64,000 nt of DNA from an uncultured Flavobacteriaceae bacterium (GTDB lineage: Bacteria > Bacteroidota > Bacteroidia > Flavobacteriales > Flavobacteriaceae). Under the pieces are notes generated by a model that was not told the DNA's origin, ran no database searches, and saw nothing but the letters and a program-made list of their open reading frames with translations. The stretch spans positions 62,001-126,000 of the forward strand of contig CANMSA010000006.1 of NCBI GenBank assembly GCA_947500385.1. The letters are read 5' to 3'. The position numbers were made by a program, and so were the translations under genes. Positions 27,247 through 36,418 of the stretch are shown here, in pieces (positions within the stretch are counted from its first letter, which is position 1; each line of letters opens with the position of its first letter).

Positions 27247-29085
27247 ATGGCCATCATAGCTGATGTCAGGGAAAGATGGGGGCGAAAGAAAAGGCATAAA
27301 CAAATAACACGAGCTATTGAATACCCTGCTTATCTGTTTAGGGACGTACATGTGGACTTAAGTGGGATGCGGGTTACGGCTAAGGACCTTGAACATTTTA
27401 TCCCCATGATCAAACAAAAACACCCGGAACTGGTACATCTTTCTTTGGACCGCAATGGGCTTACCGAACTGCCCGCTGCGATAGGCCAATTGAACATGCT
27501 ACAGACGCTTTCTTTAAAAGAAAATAAATTAACGGCATTGCCACCTACCATAGCGGAACTGAACCAACTTGTTACCCTCAAAGGTTCATATAATAAGCTC
27601 CTAAGCCTGCCCCCGGAGATTACACGACTCGATGCACTTGAAATATTGGATTTGCATAAAAACCAAATTTCGGCCTTGCCCGATGACCTAGGAAGTATGA
27701 ACAAACTATATAGATTGAACTTAGCCCACAATGCGCTACGGGAAGTACCGGAGTCCTTGACCCGATTGGGAGCGAACACTCCAGCAGGAGTAGGACAAGC
27801 CGAGTTAGAAATACAAAACAACCCCTTAACGGCGCAGACTCGGAGTTTTTTGGATTCTTTTGGGCTGAATTACCGGATTCAGGTCAGCTACAACATGGCG
27901 GCCTATCATTCTATTTTTGATCCCAATGCCGTGTTGAAAGAACTCTACGGCGAGGGGACCTACCGGGAAAAGGCCAAAAAGCTAAAGATGCTGAAGGTTG
28001 GCGGTACCTTTCAAAACGGCAGGGGTGAAACGATTCCGGCGCAAACAGTAATCAGGGAGTTTCTGGTAAGAGTACCCGCAAAGGATGGCAGTATCAACGA
28101 GGAACATAAAAAAATGACCGTCCGTATTTTAGACCGCCTACTGGGCACTTCCTCGAATGAAGAGAAATGCGGAGACCTCCAGACCATGGCGACGGCATTG
28201 GGCGATTGCGAAACGAACGTCAAAAGTCTTTTGGACCAACTGTACATCGGGTCCATGGGCCGGGAAGCATTGGAGCAACTTGAATTCGGTTCCCGGGACT
28301 ATTCGATTTTGGCCAGGGAAGCCTTGGAACGGTCCATTACCCGGCGTGCGAAGGAATTGAGGGCTACCGGGCAAGTTGTTTTCCGGGACAACGAACTGGT
28401 AGAACAGATGCAGGGGCTTACCAATGCGCTATTTTTGGACTTGGGCGAAGGGCACCCCGATAACAAGTTGCGCATACATTTCGGGGAAGGGGAACGACCG
28501 GCACCCTTACCATCAAAAACGAACTATATCACCTTTGCCTTTCAACGGGTAGGGCCGGAACTCGCCGATGCGTTTGCCAAAATGTGCTGTATGACGGGCG
28601 AAAGTGGCCTTCCCATGCGTACTGAGAATGATGCCTTCATTTTCCATGGAGGCAAATTAGACTCGATGGTAAGATCACTCGTACAGAGTATCACCGGCGA
28701 GGAAAGCCCCCATCAGGCGAAACTGGAGTCGTACCGGAAAGCGGTACAGGAAACACTCGGGGACACGGAGCTTTCCAGTGCGTACGATAACGAAGCGGTG
28801 ATGGCATCTGGGCTCGTGGACGTCGACGGCCAGGTTGAGGAACTCTCCCGTGTTTTGGACACCACAGCGGATCCAGATTCGGCATATGAACAATATCTTC
28901 AAGAAAAAAAAGAACAAATCGAGAAGTTGGCCCAGACTATTGGTGAAAGTAAAACCAGCGAATTTCAGGGTTTGGGTGCACCGGCCGCCGCTCCAATGGG
29001 CCATTCCGGGTCGGAAGTTCCATCACCGCCGTCCCCTTCCCATAGAACCGGTCAGGGGACATCCCGCCGAACGCCCGGCTTTTGA
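27247..29085 (+). CDS. leucine-rich-repeat protein with an E3-ligase-like (NEL-like) C-terminal region
   Basis: The 612-residue product has no signal peptide. Residues of about 35-190 contain at least five 23-residue LRRs (LVHLSLDRNGLTELPAAIGQ; LETLDLHKN-type units). The repeat cap NNPLTAQTRSFLDSFG then IQVSYNMA resembles the end of LRR domains in SspH/IpaH/YopM proteins. Residues of about 235-480 are helical. ALGDCETNVKSLLDQL (Cys321) aligns by eye with the catalytic-cysteine helix of NEL ubiquitin ligases, but the Asp two residues after that Cys is Thr here. A KCGD at 308-310 offers a CxD alternative. The last ~60 residues are Pro/Ser/Gly-rich. LRR is certain; ligase activity is speculative. 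Confidence 0.7.
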   Translation: MAIIADVRERWGRKKRHKQITRAIEYPAYLFRDVHVDLSGMRVTAKDLEHFIPMIKQKHPELVHLSLDRNGLTELPAAIGQLNMLQTLSLKENKLTALPPTIAELNQLVTLKGSYNKLLSLPPEITRLDALEILDLHKNQISALPDDLGSMNKLYRLNLAHNALREVPESLTRLGANTPAGVGQAELEIQNNPLTAQTRSFLDSFGLNYRIQVSYNMAAYHSIFDPNAVLKELYGEGTYREKAKKLKMLKVGGTFQNGRGETIPAQTVIREFLVRVPAKDGSINEEHKKMTVRILDRLLGTSSNEEKCGDLQTMATALGDCETNVKSLLDQLYIGSMGREALEQLEFGSRDYSILAREALERSITRRAKELRATGQVVFRDNELVEQMQGLTNALFLDLGEGHPDNKLRIHFGEGERPAPLPSKTNYITFAFQRVGPELADAFAKMCCMTGESGLPMRTENDAFIFHGGKLDSMVRSLVQSITGEESPHQAKLESYRKAVQETLGDTELSSAYDNEAVMASGLVDVDGQVEELSRVLDTTADPDSAYEQYLQEKKEQIEKLAQTIGESKTSEFQGLGAPAAAPMGHSGSEVPSPPSPSHRTGQGTSRRTPGF

Positions 29086-29106
29086 TACCACAAACGCATG
29101 GGAAAT

Positions 29107-30435
29107 CTACTCAAAAGCTGCAATAACTTCTCTTAAAAACCTCCCCGTCTCAAAATCAGGTTCCTCCGCCAAACCGGTACGTACAATGACCAAGTCTTTT
29201 GACGGAATAATGAATACACGCTGCCCTTGAAACCCGTTTGCCGAGTATAGATCTTCGGGAACCCCGGGGTACTTACCACCGGCATTTAGCCAAAAATGCC
29301 CCCCGTATACTTCTTCTGAGTGAGTGGTAGGTTTGCGAACATAGTCTACCCACTTCTCATCAAATAGTTGTTCCCCGTTCCAATTACCGTTGTGTAGGTA
29401 CAACAAACCGAACTTTGCCCAGTCTCGAGTGTTTGCCCAGCCATAAGAAGAACCTACAAAATTCCCTTCCATATCGGCCTCTATGAGCATCGAATGCATC
29501 CCTATTTTATCGATCAATGCCTCGTACGGAAAATCAAGATATTCCTGATGGGTAGCAAATTGTTTTCGCAAAATACCTGATAATAGGTTGGTGGTGCCCG
29601 ACGAGTAATTCCATATTTCGGTCGGGGCGGCCAAGGCTTCTTTGGCAGCTTGCTTTTTGGACATGTCCGCATCCAAGAACAACATTTCGGTAACGTCTGA
29701 AATACTGGCATAATCTTCATCCCAGGCCAAGCCGCTTTGCATCCGCAACAAATGGTTCAAGGTAATATTCTTGCGATCATCGTTTTGCCATTCAGCCACT
29801 GGTGCAGGCATATCAATATCGATCTTGCCCTGGTATTCTAGGATTCCATATAAGGTTGCAAGTACACTTTTGGTCATAGACCATCCTAAAATAGGGGTCT
29901 TCTCGGAAAACCCGTCCACATAGCGTTCGGCTACAATTTGATCTTGGTGTACCACCAATACGGTGCGTGTTTTTTGTACTTCCGCATTGGCAAAAGCATT
30001 GGAAACAGCCGCCTCCAATTTCGCATAATCAACATTCCCTAGGACGGTGTCAACTTTTCCATTCGTGCCATAGGGGAAGGGTAATTGATTATCCAGGGTA
30101 GAACGTTGCGGCTGCGGCAACACTTTGGAGGCATCATAGTCTTCGTTCACAAGTACACATCCTAACCCATCCCGGTCTACGGCCGTTCGTTCCATCAGCC
30201 CAAATACTTGCGCGGAAACTTGGCGGTCCGTAGCGCTGGTTGCTGCCAGTTTGATTAGCGGCATGTTGTTTTCATTATTGGTAATGTAGGCATAGTCGTG
30301 CCCTCCGATGAAATGACTAGAGGCCATATTCTTGGAGGCGTATCCCGCGATAATATTTAGTTTTGGATACTGCCAAAAAGCAACCAGCGCTACGATAAGT
30401 AGCAATACCACTAAAATTCGTTTAAATGTTTTCAT
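29107..30435 (-). CDS. class C beta-lactamase-family serine hydrolase
   Basis: The 442-residue product has an N-terminal anchor (RILVVLLLIVALVAFWQYP) and a beta-lactamase/penicillin-binding fold. The catalytic SxxK motif is in LGWSMTKSVLATL. The second motif is YSS in IWNYSSGTTNLLSG. A late VYGGHFWLNAGGKYP segment occupies the KTG-like/HxG position. Family members include esterases, D-aminopeptidases and true beta-lactamases, and sequence alone does not separate them. It converges on the LRR gene with 21 bases between. Confidence 0.87.
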   Translation of the reverse strand: MKTFKRILVVLLLIVALVAFWQYPKLNIIAGYASKNMASSHFIGGHDYAYITNNENNMPLIKLAATSATDRQVSAQVFGLMERTAVDRDGLGCVLVNEDYDASKVLPQPQRSTLDNQLPFPYGTNGKVDTVLGNVDYAKLEAAVSNAFANAEVQKTRTVLVVHQDQIVAERYVDGFSEKTPILGWSMTKSVLATLYGILEYQGKIDIDMPAPVAEWQNDDRKNITLNHLLRMQSGLAWDEDYASISDVTEMLFLDADMSKKQAAKEALAAPTEIWNYSSGTTNLLSGILRKQFATHQEYLDFPYEALIDKIGMHSMLIEADMEGNFVGSSYGWANTRDWAKFGLLYLHNGNWNGEQLFDEKWVDYVRKPTTHSEEVYGGHFWLNAGGKYPGVPEDLYSANGFQGQRVFIIPSKDLVIVRTGLAEEPDFETGRFLREVIAAFE

Positions 30436-30584
30436 GGAGCGTTAATTGATTAAAACCGAATGGGTGAAAAGGGATGTTGAAAAACGATCATCTTCCCAAA
30501 AATTCTAAAAATAGATCAATTTGTAAAACAAAGGAACATATTTCCTAATTTGTAGTCCTTTTAAACCTTAAACATACCACACAA

Positions 30585-31676
30585 ATGGGCAATAGAAGAT
30601 CATTTCTGAAGAAATCAGGACTTTTTGTAGCGGCAAGCTCCTTGCCGATTTCGGTATTTTCGATTCCTAGGAAGAAGCAGAAACTTGGAGTGGCTTTGGT
30701 TGGTTTAGGGTACTACAGTACCGATTTATTGGCCCCGGCTTTGCAGCTCACCGAACATTGTGAGTTAAAAGGAATTGTAACGGGCAGCCCGGAAAAAGTA
30801 CCGGTATGGCAGCGAAAATATGGTATTGAAGACCACAATGTATACAATTATGAAAATATGCATACCATCGCGGACAACGATGAGATCGATGTAGTGTACA
30901 TCGTTTTGCCCAATAAGTTACACCTGCCCTATACGCTCATAGCCGCAAATGCAGGAAAACATGTATGGTGCGAAAAGCCCATGGCGACCACCGTAGCGGA
31001 GTGTGAGCAAATGATAACGGTTTGCCGTAAGAATAAGGTGCAACTAACCATTGGATATCGCATGCAACACGAACCGGTTACACAGACCGTGATCGGATGG
31101 CGGGAATCCAAACCCTATGGGACGATTAAAAATATCTATGCCGAGGCGGGTTTCGTGAATCGTGCGAATGACCCAAAACATTGGAAAGTCAATACCGAAC
31201 TGGGAGGAGGGGCCATGTTCGATATGGGAGTCTACCCCTTGAATGCGACCCGATACGTAACGGGTTTAGAGCCCATAGCGGTCAGTGCTACCCAGGAAAA
31301 CACCCGTTCCCATATTTTTGATGCCGATGAAACCACTTTTTTTAATTTGGAATTTCCGAATGGAATAACCGCTGAATGTAAGACCACTTTTGCCCAAAGT
31401 ATCAATACCTTGAAAGTGGATTGTGAAAAAGGGTGGTATGCGTTAAGCCCGTTTCAGGCATATAGCGGGGTTAGGGGGGAAGCCAGTGATGGCAGAATTC
31501 TACAACCTTTCAAAGGCAACGAGCAGGCGACCCAAATGGATGATGATGCCTTGGCAATACTAAACAATACGGAAGATAAGATAGTTGTGCCGGGAATGGA
31601 AGGGCTGAAAGATATTAGAGTGGTCGAGGCGATCTTTGCTTCGGCTGCCGATGGTGGAAAACGAATAACCCTGTAA
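30585..31676 (+). CDS. Gfo/Idh/MocA-family oxidoreductase with Tat-type leader
   Basis: The 363-residue product starts with NRRSFLKKSGLFVAASSLP, a twin-arginine leader like that of periplasmic glucose-fructose oxidoreductase. The Rossmann motif is VALVGLGYYSTDLLAPAL. The family EKP motif is in AGKHVWCEKPMATTVAECEQ. GGGAMFDMGVYPLNATRYVT is the usual catalytic-domain signature. It should carry a tightly bound NAD(P) and act on a sugar or sugar-derived substrate in the periplasm. The pirin gene follows three bases later, so they probably share a transcript. Confidence 0.9.
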   Translation: MGNRRSFLKKSGLFVAASSLPISVFSIPRKKQKLGVALVGLGYYSTDLLAPALQLTEHCELKGIVTGSPEKVPVWQRKYGIEDHNVYNYENMHTIADNDEIDVVYIVLPNKLHLPYTLIAANAGKHVWCEKPMATTVAECEQMITVCRKNKVQLTIGYRMQHEPVTQTVIGWRESKPYGTIKNIYAEAGFVNRANDPKHWKVNTELGGGAMFDMGVYPLNATRYVTGLEPIAVSATQENTRSHIFDADETTFFNLEFPNGITAECKTTFAQSINTLKVDCEKGWYALSPFQAYSGVRGEASDGRILQPFKGNEQATQMDDDALAILNNTEDKIVVPGMEGLKDIRVVEAIFASAADGGKRITL

Positions 31677-31679
31677 TGC

Positions 31680-32555
31680 ATGTCGAATATTGGTTTAATT
31701 ATTGAAGAACGAAGTCGGGATATTGGCGATTTTTTGGTGGGAAGGTTGATTCCTTTTCGAAAAAAACGCATGATAGGTCCGTTTATATTTATAGATCATA
31801 TGGGGCCTACCCAGCTCGGTCCGGAGCGGTATATGGATGTAGATCAGCACCCCCATATAGGACTCGCCACCCTTACGTATATGCTTGAAGGCGAACTGAT
31901 GCACGCCGATAGCATTGGTACTGAACAACGAATAGCGCCGGGTTCGGTTAACTGGATGGTTGCCGGGAAAGGAGTCTCCCATACCGAGCGTACCCCGGAT
32001 GATTTGCGAAATGGGCGTCGGTTTACGGCCCATGGGTATCAAATTTGGGTAGCCCTACCAAAGGCTTTTGAAATGATGTCACCTGAGTTTCATCACATTG
32101 AAGCGACCGCATTGCCCAGTTGGTCCGATGGGGCGGCCCAGTTCAAATTAATAGCAGGGGAGGGTTTTGGAAAAAAATCAAGTGTGCCCACACATTCGCC
32201 GCTTTTCATGATAGAGGTGAAAACAACGGCGTCCTATGAACTTGTAATAGAAGATCAGTTAAAGGGGGAAATAGGCATTTGTATCGTTTCTGGGCAGATA
32301 CAAGCTTGTGAACAAGTTATAGAAAAAGGTAACATCGTTGTTTCAAAGGTCGAAGATACTTGTGCTGTACGGATAGCCGCAAACACACATTTGTTATTGT
32401 TTGGTGGACAACCCCTGCCGGAAGCGCGACATATTTATTGGAATTTTGTTTCTTCCGACCCTGATAGAATTGAGGCGGCCAAAAGCGCATGGGCAAGCAA
32501 AACCTTTCCGATGATGGCAGATGACCGTAGCTATGTGCCGCTACCCGGTAACTAG
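31680..32555 (+). CDS. pirin-family bicupin protein
   Basis: The 291-residue product has the pirin N-terminal cupin: FIFIDHMGPTQLGPERYMDV, DQHPHIGLATLTYMLEGELM with the metal-binding His residues, then PGSVNWMVAGKGVSHTERTP. The C-terminal half is a second, less conserved cupin. Some bacterial pirins act as quercetin dioxygenases, others as regulators of metabolism; nothing here chooses between them. It is cytoplasmic, has no signal peptide, and is adjacent to the oxidoreductase. Its last 15 bases overlap the convergent DUF2452 gene. Confidence 0.9.
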   Translation: MSNIGLIIEERSRDIGDFLVGRLIPFRKKRMIGPFIFIDHMGPTQLGPERYMDVDQHPHIGLATLTYMLEGELMHADSIGTEQRIAPGSVNWMVAGKGVSHTERTPDDLRNGRRFTAHGYQIWVALPKAFEMMSPEFHHIEATALPSWSDGAAQFKLIAGEGFGKKSSVPTHSPLFMIEVKTTASYELVIEDQLKGEIGICIVSGQIQACEQVIEKGNIVVSKVEDTCAVRIAANTHLLLFGGQPLPEARHIYWNFVSSDPDRIEAAKSAWASKTFPMMADDRSYVPLPGN

Positions 32556-32951
32556 GCGTTCCCACATTTTATCGGGACCAAGCCGAAAACTGCCTACAAA
32601 ATCAAAATTGCATTCCTCTGGGGATAAGATGGAGAGAAAGGTAGTTTGGTCTTTCGCGCGATACAAATGATATGTTTTACCCGTGATCGGTTCAAAACTG
32701 TATTTTGCACCGTAGACCAAATTATTATATTCAAACTGCTCCATCATTTCTTGGTATTGCAGTTGAATAGCCTCATAACGTGCTTTGAATTCGTTGTTGG
32801 CAGAAACGATATTGGTGTTTTTCCAGGTAGTAACGTCGGGGGGGACTATTTTAGGCGCTGCAACCCCGGAAGCGTATGGCAACAGACTGCCATTGTAGGT
32901 TTGCGTTTCCGCATCAAATACAACCGAATCTGGCTTTTTTTCTTTCTTCAT
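32541..32951 (-). CDS. DUF2452 family protein
   Basis: The ATG at 32951 gives a 136-residue product starting MKKEKKPDSVVFDAETQTYN. The open frame runs further upstream, but that part has no family character. The segments LPYASGVAAPKIVPPDVTTW, a helix EAIQLQYQEMMEQFEYNNLV and FEPITGKTYHLYR fit DUF2452, a small conserved family of unknown function common in Bacteroidota. It looks cytosolic. It is divergent from the 3D-domain lipoprotein gene. Confidence 0.82.
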   Translation of the reverse strand: MKKEKKPDSVVFDAETQTYNGSLLPYASGVAAPKIVPPDVTTWKNTNIVSANNEFKARYEAIQLQYQEMMEQFEYNNLVYGAKYSFEPITGKTYHLYRAKDQTTFLSILSPEECNFDFVGSFRLGPDKMWERLVTG

Positions 32952-33042
32952 AGGGTGTAAATTTAAGAAATATGCGATGGTTGGCCACTGAAAAAAGGTA
33001 CATTTATTTTGCCGCAACAACCATGATCATTATCTTCAATGG

Positions 33043-33495
33043 ATGTTCAGAAACAATAATGCAATCGGTTTGAGAGGGCTAGTTGGCTTGTTGGGAGTCC
33101 TATTTCTCTTAACAGCATGCACAGAAAAAACGGAAGCGTTTTACTGGAAAGAAATTGAAGTTACCGTTTCTGCCTTTAATTCTGTTGTTTCACAAACCGA
33201 TGGTTCGCCGACCATAGCTGCTTGGGGAGATACATTGCGACCCGGTATGAAATGCGTCGCGGTGTCAAGAGATTTACTGACCTTGGGCCTCGACCACAAT
33301 ACCGAGATTAAAATCGAAGGACTGGATAGTTTGTACGTCGTTAAGGATAAAATGCACCACCGTTGGAACAATAGGATAGATCTATATATGGGAACTGACG
33401 TAAAAAAGGCTCGTAACTGGGGCAAAAAGAAATTAACGATTCAATACCGGGTAAAAAAGGACAGTCTCAAACCATCAAATGAAAAAACGAATTAA
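33043..33495 (+). CDS. 3D-domain (double-psi barrel) lipoprotein
   Basis: The 150-residue product has a lipoprotein signal peptide (LLGVLFLLTAC). VTVSAFNSVVSQTDGSPTIA, then a PGMKCVAVSRDLLTLGL segment, matches the 3D domain, a double-psi beta barrel found in MltA lytic transglycosylases and related wall proteins and named for conserved Asp residues. Further matches are a VVKDKMHHRWNNRIDLYMG strand pair and a KKLTIQYRVKK end. A role on peptidoglycan is likely but the exact reaction is not known. It is the first gene of a four-gene overlapping operon with an amidase and an M14 peptidase. Confidence 0.75.
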   Translation: MFRNNNAIGLRGLVGLLGVLFLLTACTEKTEAFYWKEIEVTVSAFNSVVSQTDGSPTIAAWGDTLRPGMKCVAVSRDLLTLGLDHNTEIKIEGLDSLYVVKDKMHHRWNNRIDLYMGTDVKKARNWGKKKLTIQYRVKKDSLKPSNEKTN

Positions 33496-33910
33496 GAACA
33501 ACCCCTACCTCTTTGGGAGCCTATTTTTATTGATATGTGCGTTTACCCAAAAAACCTATTGCACCCAGGGCGATTGTGGTATTTTTGGCTCGGGTTTTCT
33601 AGCTTTTGCGACAGGTTGGCTTGGCGTGTTGGTCGGGGGCGCCTATGTATGTTGGCTTGCGAATCCTTTTCTGATTGTATCTTGGTTTTTTTTGAAACGC
33701 AGGGCGCTTGTTGCACTTATTTTAAGTAGCATTGCGCTGTCAATTGGCGTATCTTTTCTTAGCTTCGATGAAATTATGATCAATGAAGCCGGGCATTATG
33801 GCGCTATTGAGGGATATGCGCTGGGCTATTGGCTATGGCTCGCTAGTCAAGTATTGGTTGTAATCGGCAGTCTATGGTATATGTTTATAAAGAAAACGCC
33901 TAAAAAATGA
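33479..33910 (+). CDS. small polytopic membrane protein
   Basis: The 143-residue product overlaps the previous gene by 17 bases and the next by four. It has about four membrane spans (FGSLFLLICAFT, FATGWLGVLVGGAYVCWL, LVALILSSIALSIGVSFL, LWLASQVLVVIGSLWYMF). No family is recognised. Overlaps at both ends suggest it is made together with the amidase and 3D-domain lipoprotein, possibly as a membrane partner. Confidence 0.75.
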   Translation: MKKRIKNNPYLFGSLFLLICAFTQKTYCTQGDCGIFGSGFLAFATGWLGVLVGGAYVCWLANPFLIVSWFFLKRRALVALILSSIALSIGVSFLSFDEIMINEAGHYGAIEGYALGYWLWLASQVLVVIGSLWYMFIKKTPKK

Positions 33911-34584
33911 AATCAAAACTCTTTGCCATTGTTTGTATAGCTGTTTTATATGCGTGTTCTGGAACCAAAAGAATTATTAGTAAACCCATCATTTTTGATG
34001 AGGAACGAATACGGCTAACCCAAGAATATATTCGTGAGCATTATGAAAGAGAAACCGAGTCTGTGACCATTGATCCAAGAATGATCGTGCTACACTGGAC
34101 GGTCATCCCCACCTTGGAGGGAGCATTCGATGCCTTTGAAGATGCACGATTGCCAAGTTGGCGTCCCGATATTAAAAATGCAAGTGCGTTGAATGTGTCG
34201 GCTCATTTTCTCGTAGATCGTGATGGTACCATCTATCGCTTAATGCCCGAAACAACCATGGGCAGGCACGTGATAGGTCTGAATTACTGTGCTATTGGAG
34301 TAGAAAATGTAGGGGGCGGAGAGGAACACCCGTTAACAGCGGCCCAACTAAGGTCAAATATTTGGCTGGTAAAACACCTCGCCAAAAAATACCCGATCGA
34401 ATACCTTATTGGCCATTATGAGTACCCCAATTTTGAAGGACACCCTTTATGGTTGGAACGGGATGATGGTTACAGAACCAAGAAAGAAGATCCCGGACCG
34501 GACTTTATGCAAAAAGTACGCAAAGCGACACAACAGTATAACTTTAAACCAATCCCAGTCAAATCAGTTTCTCATGAGAATTAA
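33907..34584 (+). CDS. N-acetylmuramoyl-L-alanine amidase (Amidase_2)
   Basis: The 225-residue product has a lipoprotein-like leader (FAIVCIAVLYACSG). The Amidase_2 zinc site is visible: MIVLHWTVIP (first His), SAHFLVDRDGTIYRLMPE (second His in the usual HF.VD.DG motif), then GLNYCAIGVENVGG and IGHYEYPNFEGHP. These enzymes cut between MurNAc and the stem peptide of peptidoglycan. As an envelope lipoprotein it would act in the periplasm. It overlaps both neighbours, and the M14 peptidase after it would process peptides. Confidence 0.88.
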   Translation: MKSKLFAIVCIAVLYACSGTKRIISKPIIFDEERIRLTQEYIREHYERETESVTIDPRMIVLHWTVIPTLEGAFDAFEDARLPSWRPDIKNASALNVSAHFLVDRDGTIYRLMPETTMGRHVIGLNYCAIGVENVGGGEEHPLTAAQLRSNIWLVKHLAKKYPIEYLIGHYEYPNFEGHPLWLERDDGYRTKKEDPGPDFMQKVRKATQQYNFKPIPVKSVSHEN

Positions 34585-36052
34585 ATTGTTGCTATTTCTT
34601 TTATCGACCTCTTTTAGTTTCCTTTCGGCACAGGAGGAGAATTTGACTGCTGCCCTTTATGACAGTTACAAGGAGTACAAGGAAACCACTTTGAACAAAC
34701 GGCGCATCAAACACCACGAATTGCAGCCGCTGATTACCGAGTATCGAAAAAATCCAAAATTTACCGTGAAAACGGTTGGGAAATCAATTGAAGGACGTGA
34801 CCTCGATTTGATTAGTATCGGAAATGGTGAAACAAATGTGTTTTTATGGTCGCAGATGCACGGAAACGAGCCGACAGCGACCCAAGCCATCTTTGATATT
34901 TTTAAATTTTTGGACAGCTCGGATTTTATGGAGGAAAAGAAGTCGATCCTTAACAACCTGACCCTGCATTTTCTTCCGATGTTAAACCCGGATGGGGCGG
35001 AGGTATATCAGCGGAGAAACCGCTTGGGAATCGATATCAACCGCGATGCTTTGCGGTTACAATCTCCAGAAGGGCGAACCCTAAAGAGGGTACGGGATAG
35101 TTTGCAAGCCGATTTCGGTTTCAATTTACATGACCAAAGCACCTATTATAATGCAGAGCGTACCGATAAACCGGCTACAATATCTTATTTGGCTCCGGCT
35201 TATAACTATGATAAGGAGATCAATAAAGTACGGGGAAATGCAATGAAGGTGATCGCCTTTATGAATCGTATCATACAACGATATGCACCAGGGCAGGTCG
35301 GGAAGTATAACGATGATTTTGAACCGAGGGCATTTGGCGATAATATCCAGAAATGGGGAACCAGCACCATCTTGATAGAATCGGGCGGTTATGCTAACGA
35401 CGTGGAGAAACAGGAAATACGAAAGCTCAATTATGTTTCTATTCTTGCTGCGATCTATACAATCGCCAAAGGTAATTATGAAGCCATCGCTTTAGAAGAA
35501 TATTGGAAAATACCTGAAAACGATCGGAAATTATTTGATTTGAAAATTACCAATGCCACCTATCGAATTTCCGACAAACCTTACATACTGGATATTGGTA
35601 TGAATCGGCTTGAAGTAAATCGCAAAGATTTCAATAGTTTTTGGTATAGCAGTCGAATTATTGACCAGGGCGATTTGTCAACGTATTTTGGGTACGATAC
35701 CTTCGATGCTACAGGGTATACCATTCGAACAGGGAAAGTGGCCCCGGAAACCGTAAAAGGTCCCGCAGAGTTAACCCAACGCAACGTTATTGAAATGTTG
35801 AAAAAGGGATATACCTATGTTCGTTGTACCGACATCCCGAAGGAATGGGATTCCTCTCCACTGCCGATTCATTTAATCGGCAAAGCTTATAAAGTCCCCG
35901 AATATGTTTTGGAGGTAGGTGTGAACCCCACCTTTTTACTGGAGAAAGATGGAAGAATGGCATATGCCGTCATCAATGGTTTTTTGATAAACCTACTAGA
36001 AGAAACTGGAGAAGAACGGACTGTATTCAAAAACGGCATGCTTTATCGCTAA
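34574..36052 (+). CDS. M14-family zinc carboxypeptidase, secreted
   Basis: The ATG at 34574 gives 492 residues with a signal peptide (LLLFLLSTSFSFLSAQ). It overlaps the amidase stop by eleven bases; the longer frame is read through amidase sequence and is not used. VFLWSQMHGNEPTATQAIFD holds the HxxE zinc motif, LPMLNPDGAEVYQRRNRLGI and DINRDA the substrate Arg/Asn region, and FNLHDQST the third zinc His. ILIESGGYANDVEKQ supplies the late catalytic Glu. M14 enzymes remove C-terminal residues; in this operon the substrate may be a wall peptide. The C-terminal ~150 residues are an extra domain without a recognised fold. Confidence 0.87.
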   Translation: MRIKLLLFLLSTSFSFLSAQEENLTAALYDSYKEYKETTLNKRRIKHHELQPLITEYRKNPKFTVKTVGKSIEGRDLDLISIGNGETNVFLWSQMHGNEPTATQAIFDIFKFLDSSDFMEEKKSILNNLTLHFLPMLNPDGAEVYQRRNRLGIDINRDALRLQSPEGRTLKRVRDSLQADFGFNLHDQSTYYNAERTDKPATISYLAPAYNYDKEINKVRGNAMKVIAFMNRIIQRYAPGQVGKYNDDFEPRAFGDNIQKWGTSTILIESGGYANDVEKQEIRKLNYVSILAAIYTIAKGNYEAIALEEYWKIPENDRKLFDLKITNATYRISDKPYILDIGMNRLEVNRKDFNSFWYSSRIIDQGDLSTYFGYDTFDATGYTIRTGKVAPETVKGPAELTQRNVIEMLKKGYTYVRCTDIPKEWDSSPLPIHLIGKAYKVPEYVLEVGVNPTFLLEKDGRMAYAVINGFLINLLEETGEERTVFKNGMLYR

Positions 36053-36149
36053 AACACACCGTTGCATGCCTTTTTCGTTGTAAGCCAGTTTCCCTGTTTG
36101 AACACCTATTTTGAACGGTGACAAGGGTCATTGGCTGTTCCTTTAGATA

Positions 36150-36317
36150 TTAGAATGCAAATTGGCTGCTTACATAGTCTATATGGCCCAGCATACATAC
36201 GAATAAGGCGAAAATGGTTGCTATAATTCCGGAGAACAAGCACAAAATGGCATATTTGTAAGTATTGGATAAATTTCCTACCGCACTTTCCTTAATAATC
36301 ATGTTCACAGTTTTCAT
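36150..36317 (-). CDS. 55-aa single-span membrane protein, copy A
   Basis: This frame runs from ATG at 36317 to TAA at 36150. The product starts MKTVNMIIKESAVGNLSNTY and has a hydrophobic span of about 22 residues (YAILCLFSGIIATIFALFVC), then a short polar end. It has exactly the same length as the gene upstream on the same strand and shares M-x(3)-N-x-I-x(3)-S, an Asn-x-Tyr-Lys before the span, and Leu-x-Leu-Phe in it. No family is recognised. The pair-wise resemblance is the main support for coding. Confidence 0.6.
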   Translation of the reverse strand: MKTVNMIIKESAVGNLSNTYKYAILCLFSGIIATIFALFVCMLGHIDYVSSQFAF

Positions 36318-36418
36318 ACCTTCTAAATTTTAGTTTGTGTTTACAAGACTAAATTATAAAGGAACCAACTAGTATTGGTCACTATCAAAAGTGAAAAAAT
36401 ACTCCCTGAAAATGGGGG

